Position numbers and translations under genes: made by a program. Source: Treponema sp. (GTDB lineage: Bacteria > Spirochaetota > Spirochaetia > Treponematales > Treponemataceae). From it: a stretch of DNA of 64,000 nt. The first letter of the stretch is position 1, and each line of letters opens with the position of its first letter. This document shows positions 1 to 9,202 of this stretch, piece after piece. The DNA is taken from positions 88,374 through 152,373 of the forward strand of contig JAFYZU010000009.1 in NCBI GenBank assembly GCA_017548565.1, read 5' to 3'. The notes beneath the pieces were generated by a model. It was not told the DNA's origin, made no database searches, and worked only from the letters and a program-made list of their open reading frames with translations.

Positions 1-92
1 TTATTGAAGAATTCGGAGGGGACTTGATACAGGGCTTTTACTATGCAAAGCCGATGCCTTTAGAAGAATTCAAGAAGAAAATCTCAAATTAA
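1..92 (+). CDS. EAL-domain protein, 3' end only
   Basis: Only the last 29 residues are in the window. They contain the C-terminal signature of EAL-type c-di-GMP phosphodiesterases, a QGFYYAKPMP block followed by a short charged tail. The same position in the complete EAL protein at 56673-58841 reads QGYFYSKPL. The frame is open from base 3 and ends with TAA at 90-92. The stop shares the palindrome TTAA with the stop of the convergent next gene. Domain architecture and activity cannot be judged because everything upstream is missing. Confidence 0.8.
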   Translation, partial: IEEFGGDLIQGFYYAKPMPLEEFKKKISN

Positions 93-376
93 ATATCTTC
101 ACTTTTACTTATAAAAAGACTGATTCCTTCTTTTGGAAATTTCTTTTTTATTGCTTCAATTATTGCCTTGATTTTCTGAATGCCGGATAAATCTGAATAT
201 GCAAAAAGAACAAAATTAAGCTCAGGCCAGATTGTGTCTCCAAGCTTTTTAGAGCTTCCGCCTCGTCCCTTTACTTCAGGAAGAATCGTGTACTGAATGT
301 CAGGGATTTCCTGTTCGAGCAATTCAATTATATCATCTTCTACAGACTGATTGGAAATTATTTCTGCCTTATACAT
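89..376 (-). CDS. Small PG0541-like protein, last gene of RND efflux operon
   Basis: A 95-residue soluble protein with no signal peptide or membrane segment. It resembles the small P-II-like proteins annotated as PG0541-family transporter-associated proteins, found beside RND pumps; this is from memory of the family. It starts 10 nt after the RND pump stop and has a good AAGGGG ribosome site 6 nt before ATG, so it is very probably co-transcribed and translated with the pump. The fold suggested by its length and alternating beta/alpha pattern is ferredoxin-like. Its ligand and role are unknown; a regulatory or sensor function for the pump is inference. Confidence 0.7.
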   Translation of the reverse strand: MYKAEIISNQSVEDDIIELLEQEIPDIQYTILPEVKGRGGSSKKLGDTIWPELNFVLFAYSDLSGIQKIKAIIEAIKKKFPKEGISLFISKSEDI

Positions 377-386
377 TTTTTTCCCC

Positions 387-3300
387 TTAATAATTTACTT
401 TGACCGGTGATTTTTTAATTTTCTTTTCCTTCATTACAAGGCTGTAGATTACAGGAATTACAAGCAGAGTGATGAATGTACTTGAAATTAATCCTCCGAC
501 AACTGCTATCGCGATCGGTTGTACCATACCTGCCTGTCCGTTATTGTTGAAGCACATCGGTAACATTCCAAGGATTGTAGTTAATGTTGTCATGAGTACA
601 GGTCGTAATCTGCTTATGCCTGATTTGAAGCAGGCATCCTTAAGCTTATAGCCTCGCCCAATAAGAATGTTTGTATAATCTACGAGAATAATACCGTTGT
701 TTACTACAATTCCAAGAAGCATGATGATACCGATCATAGACATTACGGAAAGTGAATTTCCCGTAAATTTGCTTATGATTATTACACCGATCATTATAAA
801 AGGAATTGTTGCAAGATTTATTAACGGAGCCTTAAAGCTTTCATAAGTAGAAGCCATAACGCCGAATACAAGAAGAATTGCCATGAGTGCTATTTTTATA
901 TAAAGGATATACTGCTTTTTTGTATCCTTCCATGCACCCTCATAGCTTATGCTTACTTCTTCAGGAATTACAACCTTTGTATTTACAAGCTCCTTTATTT
1001 CCTGTTCAATTATATTGTCGTTTTCTTTTGTAAGATTGCTTGCCTTTATGTGGATGATTCGTTTTTGATTTTCACGATTAATGGAAACCGGTCCCAGCCC
1101 TTTTTTGATTGAAGCAAAGTTTGAAACACTTACCATGCCGCCGTTTCCCCGCACATAAATCGAGCTTAAATCGTTGATTGTTTTTCTGTCTTCAGGGCGA
1201 TAAGATACTACGACGTTGTAATCCTTACCGTTATTTCTGTAGACACAGGCTGTAGAACCGTTGATTGCATAATTTATCTCTCGTGCAACCGTTGAAACGT
1301 CGATTCCAAAAGAATATGCCCTGTCTCTGTCAATTACAATTTCTACCTGCGGAAGACCGTTTGACATGCTTATAGTTGGCTCACTGATTTTCTTATTAGC
1401 AGAAATTGCATTTTGAATTTCTGTTGCAGTGTTCATTGCCATAGTTATATCATCAGAGCGGAGAACAATATCTACACTGCTTCCACCCCACTGACCGCGG
1501 AAACCAGCCCTGAAGTTGAAATTAACGCCCGGGAATTCTGCAAAGTGCTTACGAAGCTTGTTCTGCATTGTATCTGCATCGTCAATCTGTTTGTCTGTTG
1601 TCGGAAGCGAAATTGTAATTGAACCGCCGTTAGTAGAATTTCTGTTGCCGCCGATAGATGTTCTGATTGTCCGTATTCCCTGAATTTCATTTTTAGCATA
1701 ATTTTCCATTGCAAGAACAACCTGCTTTGTTTCATCGTAAGTAGAAGCAGTAGGAAGCGTGATGTTCAGCGAAACCTGATCATCGCGGCCACCTGTCATC
1801 TGATTGAACTGCATTGTAGGTAAAAGTGCAAGGGAAATTACAAGCAGTGAAATTGCAAGAAGGATTGTTATAAGTCTGTTGTTCAGGGCTTTATTTAAAA
1901 GTCTTGAATAGAGCTTTGTAACTGCACCGATTATTTTTTCAAACCCTTCATAAATAGTTTTTAATACCGGATTTGTTACAGGTTTTTCATTTCTGTTTGA
2001 AAGAGGGAAGAATTTTCCTGCAAGAACCGGAACAAGGAATACCGCAACAAGAAGAGAAGAAAAAAGTGAAATTACGATTGTAAAGATTGCATCCTTGAAA
2101 ACCTGTCCCATCATTCCTAAATCCTTGATAAAGAAAACGAACGGAAGGAATACACATATTGTAGTAAGGTTTCCGGAAAGAACAGATGTGAACATTTCCT
2201 GAGATCCGAGTATAGCGGCAATTTTTGGTTTTGTTCCACGCTGCCGGTATGCATAAATATTGTCTATCATAACGATCGAGGCATCAACTATCATTCCGAC
2301 ACCTAGAATAAGTCCCGTTAAAGTCATCATGTTCAGAGTTAAGTTAAAGATGCTCATTGCAAACAGCGTGATGATGATTGAAAGAGGGATTGAAATTGAA
2401 ATGATGATAGTTGACTTAAAGTTCTGCAGGAAGATGAAAAGTATTAATACTGCAAGTAAAAGTCCCTGCCAGGCCGAGCTTATGAGCGTGTTGATTGTTT
2501 CACGGATTGAGTCAGTCGAATCCTGAATGATTTCAAGCGTAATATCAGACGGAAGATTTTTTTCTGCCTGTTGGATTTTTTTATAAACGTTATTTGCTAC
2601 AGTTACAGTGTTTGCATCTGATTCCTTTGAAATGCTTATATAAACTCCCATTTCACCGTTGATGAAGCTTTCCTGAGTTATTTCTCCATAACCAAGGTAT
2701 ACATCAGCAATATCCTGTAATCTTACTGAATAACCGTTGATGTTCGAAATTACCGTATTTTTTATTTCCTCGATCGATGTATATTCACCGGTTGTTCGTA
2801 CGATATAATTTTTTTTACCGTCCTGAACCTTACCGCCGCCAAGCTCTAGATTCTGTTTTGAAAGTGCAGAGGTAACTGTTGGAACAGAATAACCGTAAGC
2901 AGCCATCCTGTTCTGATTTAAAAGAACATTTACCTGTGCATTTCGTCCTCCGTAAACCGTTGCTTCACCGACACCGTCTGCCTGTTCAAGAATGCTTATA
3001 ACTGAATTTTCTGCGATTGCTTTTAAATCATCTGTGGAACGGTTGCCTCTTATAAGTACACTCATTATTTCGCTGTTATCCATTCCGAATTTCATGATAG
3101 AAGGATCACTTGCATTGTCGGGTAACGAGCGTTTTACACGGTCAAGCTTTTCGCGGATTTCATTTTTTATTTTATCAAGGTCGGTTCCATATTCAAATTC
3201 AAGTGAGACCATGGAAGAGCCTTCGTTTGAGGTTGACGAAAGATTTGTTAAACCGCTGATGCTTACTACAGCACTTTCAATCGGTTTTGTAACTGTTTTT

Positions 3301-3479
3301 TCAACTGATTCCGGACCTGCGTTAGGGTAGCTTGTCTGAATCATTAAGAAAGGGTTTTCCGTTTCGGGCATAAGTGCAATAGAAACATTGCTCAGCGTTA
3401 AAATACCGGTAATACCGAGAAGAACGAAAATAATTAAAATAAGAACAGGATGCTGAAGTGTTTTTCTACTTAAACTCAT
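387..3479 (-). CDS. RND efflux pump, inner-membrane permease (AcrB/HAE family)
   Basis: A 1030-residue proton-driven resistance-nodulation-division transporter, the energised part of a tripartite envelope efflux system. It has the family layout: TM1 near residues 10-30, a large periplasmic pore/docking loop, a TM2-6 bundle at about 335-480, a second periplasmic loop, and a closing TM bundle at about 860-1015. TM4 carries the conserved acidic site as VDAS (Asp399), so only one of the two adjacent aspartates of AcrB (407/408) is present. The gene lies 2 nt after the adaptor gene, with AAGGAT as its ribosome site inside the adaptor's end. The substrate cannot be read from the sequence; drugs, lipids or detergents are all possible. 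Confidence 0.93.
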   Translation of the reverse strand: MSLSRKTLQHPVLILIIFVLLGITGILTLSNVSIALMPETENPFLMIQTSYPNAGPESVEKTVTKPIESAVVSISGLTNLSSTSNEGSSMVSLEFEYGTDLDKIKNEIREKLDRVKRSLPDNASDPSIMKFGMDNSEIMSVLIRGNRSTDDLKAIAENSVISILEQADGVGEATVYGGRNAQVNVLLNQNRMAAYGYSVPTVTSALSKQNLELGGGKVQDGKKNYIVRTTGEYTSIEEIKNTVISNINGYSVRLQDIADVYLGYGEITQESFINGEMGVYISISKESDANTVTVANNVYKKIQQAEKNLPSDITLEIIQDSTDSIRETINTLISSAWQGLLLAVLILFIFLQNFKSTIIISISIPLSIIITLFAMSIFNLTLNMMTLTGLILGVGMIVDASIVMIDNIYAYRQRGTKPKIAAILGSQEMFTSVLSGNLTTICVFLPFVFFIKDLGMMGQVFKDAIFTIVISLFSSLLVAVFLVPVLAGKFFPLSNRNEKPVTNPVLKTIYEGFEKIIGAVTKLYSRLLNKALNNRLITILLAISLLVISLALLPTMQFNQMTGGRDDQVSLNITLPTASTYDETKQVVLAMENYAKNEIQGIRTIRTSIGGNRNSTNGGSITISLPTTDKQIDDADTMQNKLRKHFAEFPGVNFNFRAGFRGQWGGSSVDIVLRSDDITMAMNTATEIQNAISANKKISEPTISMSNGLPQVEIVIDRDRAYSFGIDVSTVAREINYAINGSTACVYRNNGKDYNVVVSYRPEDRKTINDLSSIYVRGNGGMVSVSNFASIKKGLGPVSINRENQKRIIHIKASNLTKENDNIIEQEIKELVNTKVVIPEEVSISYEGAWKDTKKQYILYIKIALMAILLVFGVMASTYESFKAPLINLATIPFIMIGVIIISKFTGNSLSVMSMIGIIMLLGIVVNNGIILVDYTNILIGRGYKLKDACFKSGISRLRPVLMTTLTTILGMLPMCFNNNGQAGMVQPIAIAVVGGLISSTFITLLVIPVIYSLVMKEKKIKKSPVKVNY

Positions 3480-3481
3480 TA

Positions 3482-4591
3482 TTAATCCTTGCTTTTTGCA
3501 GTTTTCTTGTCTTTAGCAGTTTTTTTGCCATCAGGAGCATTTTCGTCTTTTTTATTTTTTTCTGATGGAATTTTATCTTTTGGAAAATCCTTAAACTTAT
3601 CTTTATCACCGAAGGTTTCGGGCATTACTGCATTTCCGCTTACATCACTTACAGAAGCACCATCAAACAATGTGAGCATCCCTTCTGTAACTACAATTTC
3701 ATTGGCATCAATTCCTGAAGTAATTTCGTAGTAACCGTTTACGTTATGTCCGAGCGTAACTTCACGCTTTGTTACCGTACAATCCTGGTTTACGACATAA
3801 AGATAGCTTTTATCATTTACTGTTACGATTGAATCCTGTGCAATAATGATGCAGTTTTTATAGGTCGATGTGAAAAGCTTTACCTTTGCGAACATTCCGG
3901 CGTTTATTCTCGGATCGTTTTTTTCGAAGGTAAGATAGATTTCCTTTGTTCTTGTAAGTGAATCTACGACCGGTGAAATTTTCGTTATTTTTGCAATGAA
4001 GATTACTTCAGGATATGCTTCAAGCGTAATTTCTGCAGACTGACCGATTTTAAGCTCCGAGATATATCTTTCAGGAATGTTTGATTTTATCTGAAGATTT
4101 TTCGTATCGCCTATTTTGGTAATGACAGAATTTACGTTTACTTTCTGACCTGTTTTTATAGGAGAAGAAAGAATTGTTCCTGAAATTGATGCAGTTACCG
4201 GGCTTTTTGCATAAACTGTTCCCGGTTCCGACGGATCTATATAGGCAATTACTTCGCCTTTATTAACATAGTCACCGAGAGTTTTATTTACCTGAACGAC
4301 ACGGCCTCCGATCGAAGGATAAACTTCAACAGAAACCTGGGTTTCAATATCACCGTTTGTAAGGATAAAATCAGTTAAATCTGTTTTTTGTGTTCTGATT
4401 GTCTTTACCGATGTAATCTGCTGACCGGCTCCACTGAATCCGAATCCGCGGAAGCTTTCAGGTCCCTTTGAATTTCCTTTGTTTCTATTGATGATGAATA
4501 CGGTAGTAAGCACTGTAATGATTATTATTGCTAATACGATTATTACGCTTTTTTTTCCGGATGTCTTTTTTTCCTCTAATTCGTAATCCAT
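3482..4591 (-). CDS. RND efflux adaptor (membrane fusion protein, HlyD/AcrA type)
   Basis: A 369-residue periplasmic adaptor linking the RND pump to the TolC-like channel. Residues 1-12 are charged, and a single hydrophobic helix (about 15-35) anchors the protein in the inner membrane; there is no lipobox. A lipoyl-like half-motif region is visible around residues 85-140, followed by a beta-barrel domain and a membrane-proximal domain. The long alpha-hairpin of AcrA appears very short here. The C-terminal 45 residues are an unusual lysine/aspartate-rich, probably disordered tail. It is the second gene of the operon, 9 nt after the outer-membrane gene. Confidence 0.92.
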   Translation of the reverse strand: MDYELEEKKTSGKKSVIIVLAIIIITVLTTVFIINRNKGNSKGPESFRGFGFSGAGQQITSVKTIRTQKTDLTDFILTNGDIETQVSVEVYPSIGGRVVQVNKTLGDYVNKGEVIAYIDPSEPGTVYAKSPVTASISGTILSSPIKTGQKVNVNSVITKIGDTKNLQIKSNIPERYISELKIGQSAEITLEAYPEVIFIAKITKISPVVDSLTRTKEIYLTFEKNDPRINAGMFAKVKLFTSTYKNCIIIAQDSIVTVNDKSYLYVVNQDCTVTKREVTLGHNVNGYYEITSGIDANEIVVTEGMLTLFDGASVSDVSGNAVMPETFGDKDKFKDFPKDKIPSEKNKKDENAPDGKKTAKDKKTAKSKD

Positions 4592-4600
4592 TTTTGACTC

Positions 4601-5878
4601 CTATTTGATTGTTCCGAAAGGAACTCCAAGTGTATTTTCTAAATCGAGAATTGCGCTTATTAATGAATATAACTGCGACTGCTCGTTTGTTTTTGCTTTT
4701 AAAAGATTGTCTGCGGCTGTCTGAAGTGTAAGAAGATCCTTAGAGCCGTGATTATATGCTGTTAAAGTCATGTTATAGGTTTTCTGTGCAAGTTCAACGT
4801 TTGAAGAAAGAATTTTTAACTGTGATTTTGACTGTTTGATCTGCCTGATTTTTGTCTGAATGTTTATATCGGCAGAGTCCTTTTCATCCTTGTACTGAAG
4901 CTCCATTGTCTGAAGATTTGCTTTCTGTGTTTCAATGTTCATTGCTCCTGTTGACCATGGAAGATAACCGTCGAGAGGAAGCCTTAATCCAAGTGTGATT
5001 GAATTTCTTGTCTGAGTTTTATCTGTTGCATCATTTCCCGTGAGGCTGTATGTATAACCTGTAGAAAGAGACGGTCCCCATACAGAAAAACGTGTTGAAA
5101 GAAGATTGTTCTTTGCATTCTGAAGCTGTAAGTGCAGTGATTTTATTGAAGGAATTTCGTCTATGTTATATTCAATTGTAATATCACCGGTTGCCGTAAA
5201 ATCATCTAAGCTGCCTTTAAGTTCAATTTCCTGTTCCAGTGGAATTCCTGTCATCTGTTTAAAAGAAGCAAGGGAATTATCATAGTTAATGGATGCATTT
5301 TCCAGGTTAGGCTTTAAGCTTTCATAATTGTACTGTGATGTAAGAAGATCAAGCTCTGAAAGCTGCCCGCGGTTGAATCTTTCTCTGTTTGCATTGTATC
5401 TCTGGCGTGCTGTTTCAAGATTGCGTTCCTGTAATGCAATGTTTTCTTTTGTAAGGATGAGATTGTAGAAAAGTTTTCTGACATTCAGTTCAACAGTGCG
5501 TACTGCGGTGTCGTAGGTTATAAGTCCGTTTTCATAATTTATTCTGGAACCGTTTATTGCTGTATAAAGCGAAGGTGTGAGTGAAAGATTAACGTTTGCC
5601 GAAAGTGACCAGGTTGAAGGAGTGTTGTCTTCTAACGAGGGATTATATCCTGCACTGAGTGAAGCAGACGGTGAAATGCTATTCCACGAAGTTTTATTTT
5701 TTTTATCAAGAAGATTAAGATTTATTTTCTGTTTTTGAATTGAAACATTATTCTGACAGGCAAGAGAAACTGCATCTTCAATGGTGATAACTTTTTTAAC
5801 GGCAGCAGCTTGATTTTCCTGTCCCGTAAGGATTACGGCAGTAAAAAAGAATGATAAAATAAGAAGAGTTTTTTTCAT
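4601..5878 (-). CDS. TolC-family outer-membrane efflux protein
   Basis: A 425-residue outer-membrane channel component and first gene of the efflux operon. The N-terminus is a signal peptide (two lysines, then a hydrophobic core, ending near residue 19 before Gln). Two OEP repeats rich in long amphipathic helices and coiled-coil segments follow, with the typical N-x-x-S-x-S-x-G-Y-P type beta segment near residue 60. No lipobox cysteine is seen, unlike many OprM-type proteins. The start is set by the signal peptide; the ribosome site is weak. A good sigma70-type promoter precedes it (5903-5931). Confidence 0.9.
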   Translation of the reverse strand: MKKTLLILSFFFTAVILTGQENQAAAVKKVITIEDAVSLACQNNVSIQKQKINLNLLDKKNKTSWNSISPSASLSAGYNPSLEDNTPSTWSLSANVNLSLTPSLYTAINGSRINYENGLITYDTAVRTVELNVRKLFYNLILTKENIALQERNLETARQRYNANRERFNRGQLSELDLLTSQYNYESLKPNLENASINYDNSLASFKQMTGIPLEQEIELKGSLDDFTATGDITIEYNIDEIPSIKSLHLQLQNAKNNLLSTRFSVWGPSLSTGYTYSLTGNDATDKTQTRNSITLGLRLPLDGYLPWSTGAMNIETQKANLQTMELQYKDEKDSADINIQTKIRQIKQSKSQLKILSSNVELAQKTYNMTLTAYNHGSKDLLTLQTAADNLLKAKTNEQSQLYSLISAILDLENTLGVPFGTIK

Positions 5879-5902
5879 TTTTTAGTCCTACTATATTAAT
5901 TC

Positions 5903-5931
5903 AGTATATATTAAAACGTTACATTAATCAA
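5903..5931 (-). promoter_or_regulatory. Promoter of the efflux operon
   Basis: Read on the minus strand, a TTGATT -35 box (5926-5931) is separated by exactly 17 bp from a TATACT -10 box (5903-5908). This lies about 25 nt upstream of the tolC-like ATG. An AACGTT palindrome falls in the spacer and could be part of an operator, but no adjacent regulator gene exists. Confidence 0.6.
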
Positions 5932-5984
5932 AAAAAATGGTTTAAAACGATGTTTTTTTTTGATAAATATTGTATTTTTATTAT

Positions 5985-7706
5985 ATGGGAAAAGAAAACA
6001 TAGAGGATTTTTTTCTTGAATATCAGTATTTTAATGACTCAGAAAAACAGAAGATCCGCTCTGCATGGGATTTTTTGAATTCAAAAACTGAATTATGTTC
6101 TCATCCTCTGCGTGTTGCAAAAATACTCGCTTCAAATCAGCTTGATTGTGAAACTATAATTGCTGCTCTTCTGCACGAAATAAATGAAACAGGAACAGAA
6201 GATGAACAGATAAGGCAGCAATTCGGCGATGCTGTTTTTTCCATAATTTCTACGACAAATAAAATCCTGAATCTTCCTATAAATGCAAAACGAATTCAGC
6301 AGAGTGATGCAATAAGAAAAATGTTTTTTGCACTTTCTGATGATATCCGTGTCCTTCTGATTACGCTTGCCGAACGTCTTGACAGAATCAGGAATATTAA
6401 GGATTACGATGCTGATTACCAGAAAATCCTGGCCGAAGCGGTCATAGAGGTATGGGCTCCGCTTGCAGACAGACTTGGAATGCAGAATGAAAAAAATGAA
6501 TTTGAAGATTTGAGCTTAAAATATACGAATCCTGCAGTTTTCCGCCAGATAAAGGAAATAGTTTCTCAATCAAAGGAAGAACGTACTAACTATCTTGAAA
6601 AAGCACAGCAGAGTATTTATAAAGCTGCAGAAAAAACCGGCATTAAAATTGAGATTCAAAGCCGTGCAAAACATTTTTATTCCATTTACCAGAAGATGAG
6701 AAAGCGCAATAAGGAAGCGGGCGAGTTATACGATCTTTTTGCATTAAGAATCCTTTGTGAAAATTCAACAGACTGTTATACGCTCATCGGTATAGTTCAC
6801 GGTTTGTGGAAGCCTCTTGACGGACGCTTTAAGGATTATATTGCAATGCCTAAAACCAACGGATATCAGTCTCTTCACACTACGGTAATGTGCGAAGGAA
6901 AGCCCCTTGAAATTCAAATCCGTACATTCGAAATGCACATGAAGGCTGAACACGGAATTGCAAGTCACTGGCTTTATAAAAAAGGCTCCGTTCATGATGT
7001 TGTAAAGGAAAGCAGCCTCAATATCTTTAATAAGCTTCAGTCACTGAAGGAACAGGGCTTTAAGAATGAAGAAAATTTTGCAACAATAAAAAATGAACTT
7101 TTAGGTGATGAAATTTATGTTTTTACTCCAAAGGGTGATGTAAGGAAACTTCCGTACGGGGCAACTGCGATAGATTTTGCATATTCGATTCATTCGGCTA
7201 TAGGTGAAAAAATAATTGCGGCAAAGGCAGACGGTAAAATCATTCCTTTGAACAAGCCGCTTTCGAATACACAGATTATTGAAATCATTACGAATCCTAA
7301 TTCTCATCCGACTGAAGCGCAGCTTAAAATCGTAAAAACGACAAAGGCTCATCAGCGCATTCATTCGTGGTTAATGGCAAATGATCCTACTTTTTCTGAA
7401 CGACAGATGAATGAGGCAGAACCGGAAACTCCGCAGCGTCAGAGAAAAAGACGATTTAAAAGTACAGGTCATCTTGAAAATGCAGTTGAACGTAAACCAA
7501 AAAAGGTTCTTATTCAGGGAGAAAAAAATGTACTTTATAATCTGGCACAATGCTGTAAACCATGCTATCCGGATCTTATAGCGGGATATGTAACAAGAAC
7601 AAAGGGTGTTTCAATTCACAAGGCTGACTGTCTTGTTTATCAGCGTATTCCGTATAAAGAACAGAGAAGTGTTCAGGTTGCGTGGGATAAATCTGATAAG
7701 GATTAA
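5985..7706 (+). CDS. relA: RelA/SpoT-homologue (p)ppGpp synthetase with degenerate hydrolase domain
   Basis: A 573-residue stringent-response enzyme making (p)ppGpp from ATP and GDP/GTP. Visible in order: HD-type domain (about 36-160), synthetase domain (about 225-335) with RFKD 281-284, YQSLHTT 294-300 and EIQIRT 309-314, TGS domain (376-437), and a Cys-rich zinc-finger-like domain (CC 523-524, C527, C549). No C-terminal ACT/RRM domain follows, so it is shorter than the usual 700-740 residues. In the HD domain the first His (40) is kept, but the HD pair is H64-E65, the ED pair is E68-T69, and the ADRLHNMR block reads AERLDRIR. Hydrolase activity is therefore probably lost (inference). ATG 5985 is chosen over an in-frame TTG at 5970. 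No ribosome site is seen. Confidence 0.92.
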   Translation: MGKENIEDFFLEYQYFNDSEKQKIRSAWDFLNSKTELCSHPLRVAKILASNQLDCETIIAALLHEINETGTEDEQIRQQFGDAVFSIISTTNKILNLPINAKRIQQSDAIRKMFFALSDDIRVLLITLAERLDRIRNIKDYDADYQKILAEAVIEVWAPLADRLGMQNEKNEFEDLSLKYTNPAVFRQIKEIVSQSKEERTNYLEKAQQSIYKAAEKTGIKIEIQSRAKHFYSIYQKMRKRNKEAGELYDLFALRILCENSTDCYTLIGIVHGLWKPLDGRFKDYIAMPKTNGYQSLHTTVMCEGKPLEIQIRTFEMHMKAEHGIASHWLYKKGSVHDVVKESSLNIFNKLQSLKEQGFKNEENFATIKNELLGDEIYVFTPKGDVRKLPYGATAIDFAYSIHSAIGEKIIAAKADGKIIPLNKPLSNTQIIEIITNPNSHPTEAQLKIVKTTKAHQRIHSWLMANDPTFSERQMNEAEPETPQRQRKRRFKSTGHLENAVERKPKKVLIQGEKNVLYNLAQCCKPCYPDLIAGYVTRTKGVSIHKADCLVYQRIPYKEQRSVQVAWDKSDKD

Positions 7707-9190
7707 CGGCCGGTATCGCGTATCTGTCCTTCGATGTAATCAGGATCAAGAGTGCGGAGCAAGGTCGCTTCCGGTAAACTCTTGCTTATATATAGAACGC
7801 ACGGATGACTGTCACATACCCAGTTTAATTTTAATCCTGTTTCCGGATTTATTATCTGATAATCCTGAGGCAGAACCTTCAGCGAAACAAACTGTGGTGA
7901 AACAAATTCAATTTCATCCAGAGCGTTTATTTTATTAAGGGCAAGACAGGAGTACATTTTCCAGCCGTCTTTTTTTTCAAAAGGAACAACCCTTCTGTCG
8001 GGATGAATTTCAAGATCCTTTAATCTTGCTTCACGTGCCTGAGGATGCATTTTTTCAAGCTCTGATTTATATTCACCGTAATTTTTCTGTCCCAGCTCAT
8101 AGATTTTTTCAAAATCAGCTTCTGTGATTTCTGAGCCGATTTCTGCTGCAAGCTGATACTTGCTGTCGGATGCCCCTGTAGTAGTTTTGTCTGCATCTGC
8201 TTTATTGTAATAAAAACCGGTTGTGCTTTTTCTGTGGGCAGCATTTTCAAGCTCACTGATAAAAGGTTCTGCTTCTTTTGATGTAAGCTTTCCGTCAAGA
8301 ACATCGAGTGCCTTTCTGTATGCTCTTGTTACCATTGCAACATAGTAGACGCTTTTCATTCTTCCTTCAATTTTCAGTGAATCTACTCCGGCGTTTTTCA
8401 TATCTTCAAGATGTTCAATCATCCGTAAATCTTTTGAAGATAAAATTGCGGTAAAATCATCACCTTCGAAAATCGGAAAAAAATCACCTTTGCGCTGTTC
8501 TTCTTCGATAGATAAAAGTCCTGACTGTGCCAGAGCCTTTGCTTCATCCTTCGTTAAAAGATGATTTTCGTCGTGCCTTGAATTATCAAGTTTAAAATTC
8601 CATCGGCACCCGTGTGAACAGAAACCGCTTTGTGCACTTCGTCCTGTAAGATAGGCGCTCATAAGGCATCGTCCAGCATAAGCAATGCACATTGCTCCGT
8701 GACAGAAGGCTTCAAGCTCAATATCGGGAACAGAATCTTTTATTCGTTTAATCTGATTGAGGGATATTTCCCTTCCGAGAACGATTCTTGAAAATCCTAT
8801 GGTTTTATACATTTTTACTGCTTCTGAATTCACGCATGAGGCCTGGGTCGAAAGATGAAGCTGTACATCCGGAAATTCTTTTTGTAAAAGCGGGACAATT
8901 CCTATATCCTGAACAATAAAGGCGTCGATAGGGTAGAGATGGAAATAATCAAGGTTTTGTTTTAAAGAGTCAATTTCATCATCATGAAAAGAAATGTTCA
9001 GGGCACAGTGAAGTTTTTTTCCGGGGTATTTATTTTTAAGGTCAATGACTTTTTTGTATTCATCATCATAAAAATTATCTGCTTTTATTCTAAGTGAAAA
9101 TTTTTTTAAACCGATATAGGCTGCATCGGCTCCATAAGCATAAGCGTACGAAAGTTTTTCTACATTTCCTGCCGGCGATAACAATTCCAT
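7703..9190 (-). CDS. U32 family peptidase-like protein
   Basis: A 495-residue protein of the U32 (collagenase-like, YegQ/RlhA/TrhP) family. Several members are now known to act in tRNA or rRNA hydroxylation and not in proteolysis. The N-terminal MELLSPAGN signature and TIM-barrel-like region are intact. The diagnostic cysteine block is present (C163, C168, C175 in FCHGAMCIAYAGRC, then C191 and C195), followed by KIEGRMKSVYYVA. Which RNA or protein it modifies cannot be told. It converges on relA, and the two stop codons share TTAA at 7703-7706. The esterase-like gene lies 12 nt upstream on the same strand. Confidence 0.88.
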   Translation of the reverse strand: MELLSPAGNVEKLSYAYAYGADAAYIGLKKFSLRIKADNFYDDEYKKVIDLKNKYPGKKLHCALNISFHDDEIDSLKQNLDYFHLYPIDAFIVQDIGIVPLLQKEFPDVQLHLSTQASCVNSEAVKMYKTIGFSRIVLGREISLNQIKRIKDSVPDIELEAFCHGAMCIAYAGRCLMSAYLTGRSAQSGFCSHGCRWNFKLDNSRHDENHLLTKDEAKALAQSGLLSIEEEQRKGDFFPIFEGDDFTAILSSKDLRMIEHLEDMKNAGVDSLKIEGRMKSVYYVAMVTRAYRKALDVLDGKLTSKEAEPFISELENAAHRKSTTGFYYNKADADKTTTGASDSKYQLAAEIGSEITEADFEKIYELGQKNYGEYKSELEKMHPQAREARLKDLEIHPDRRVVPFEKKDGWKMYSCLALNKINALDEIEFVSPQFVSLKVLPQDYQIINPETGLKLNWVCDSHPCVLYISKSLPEATLLRTLDPDYIEGQIRDTGR

Positions 9191-9202
9191 AAGGTTTTCC
9201 GT

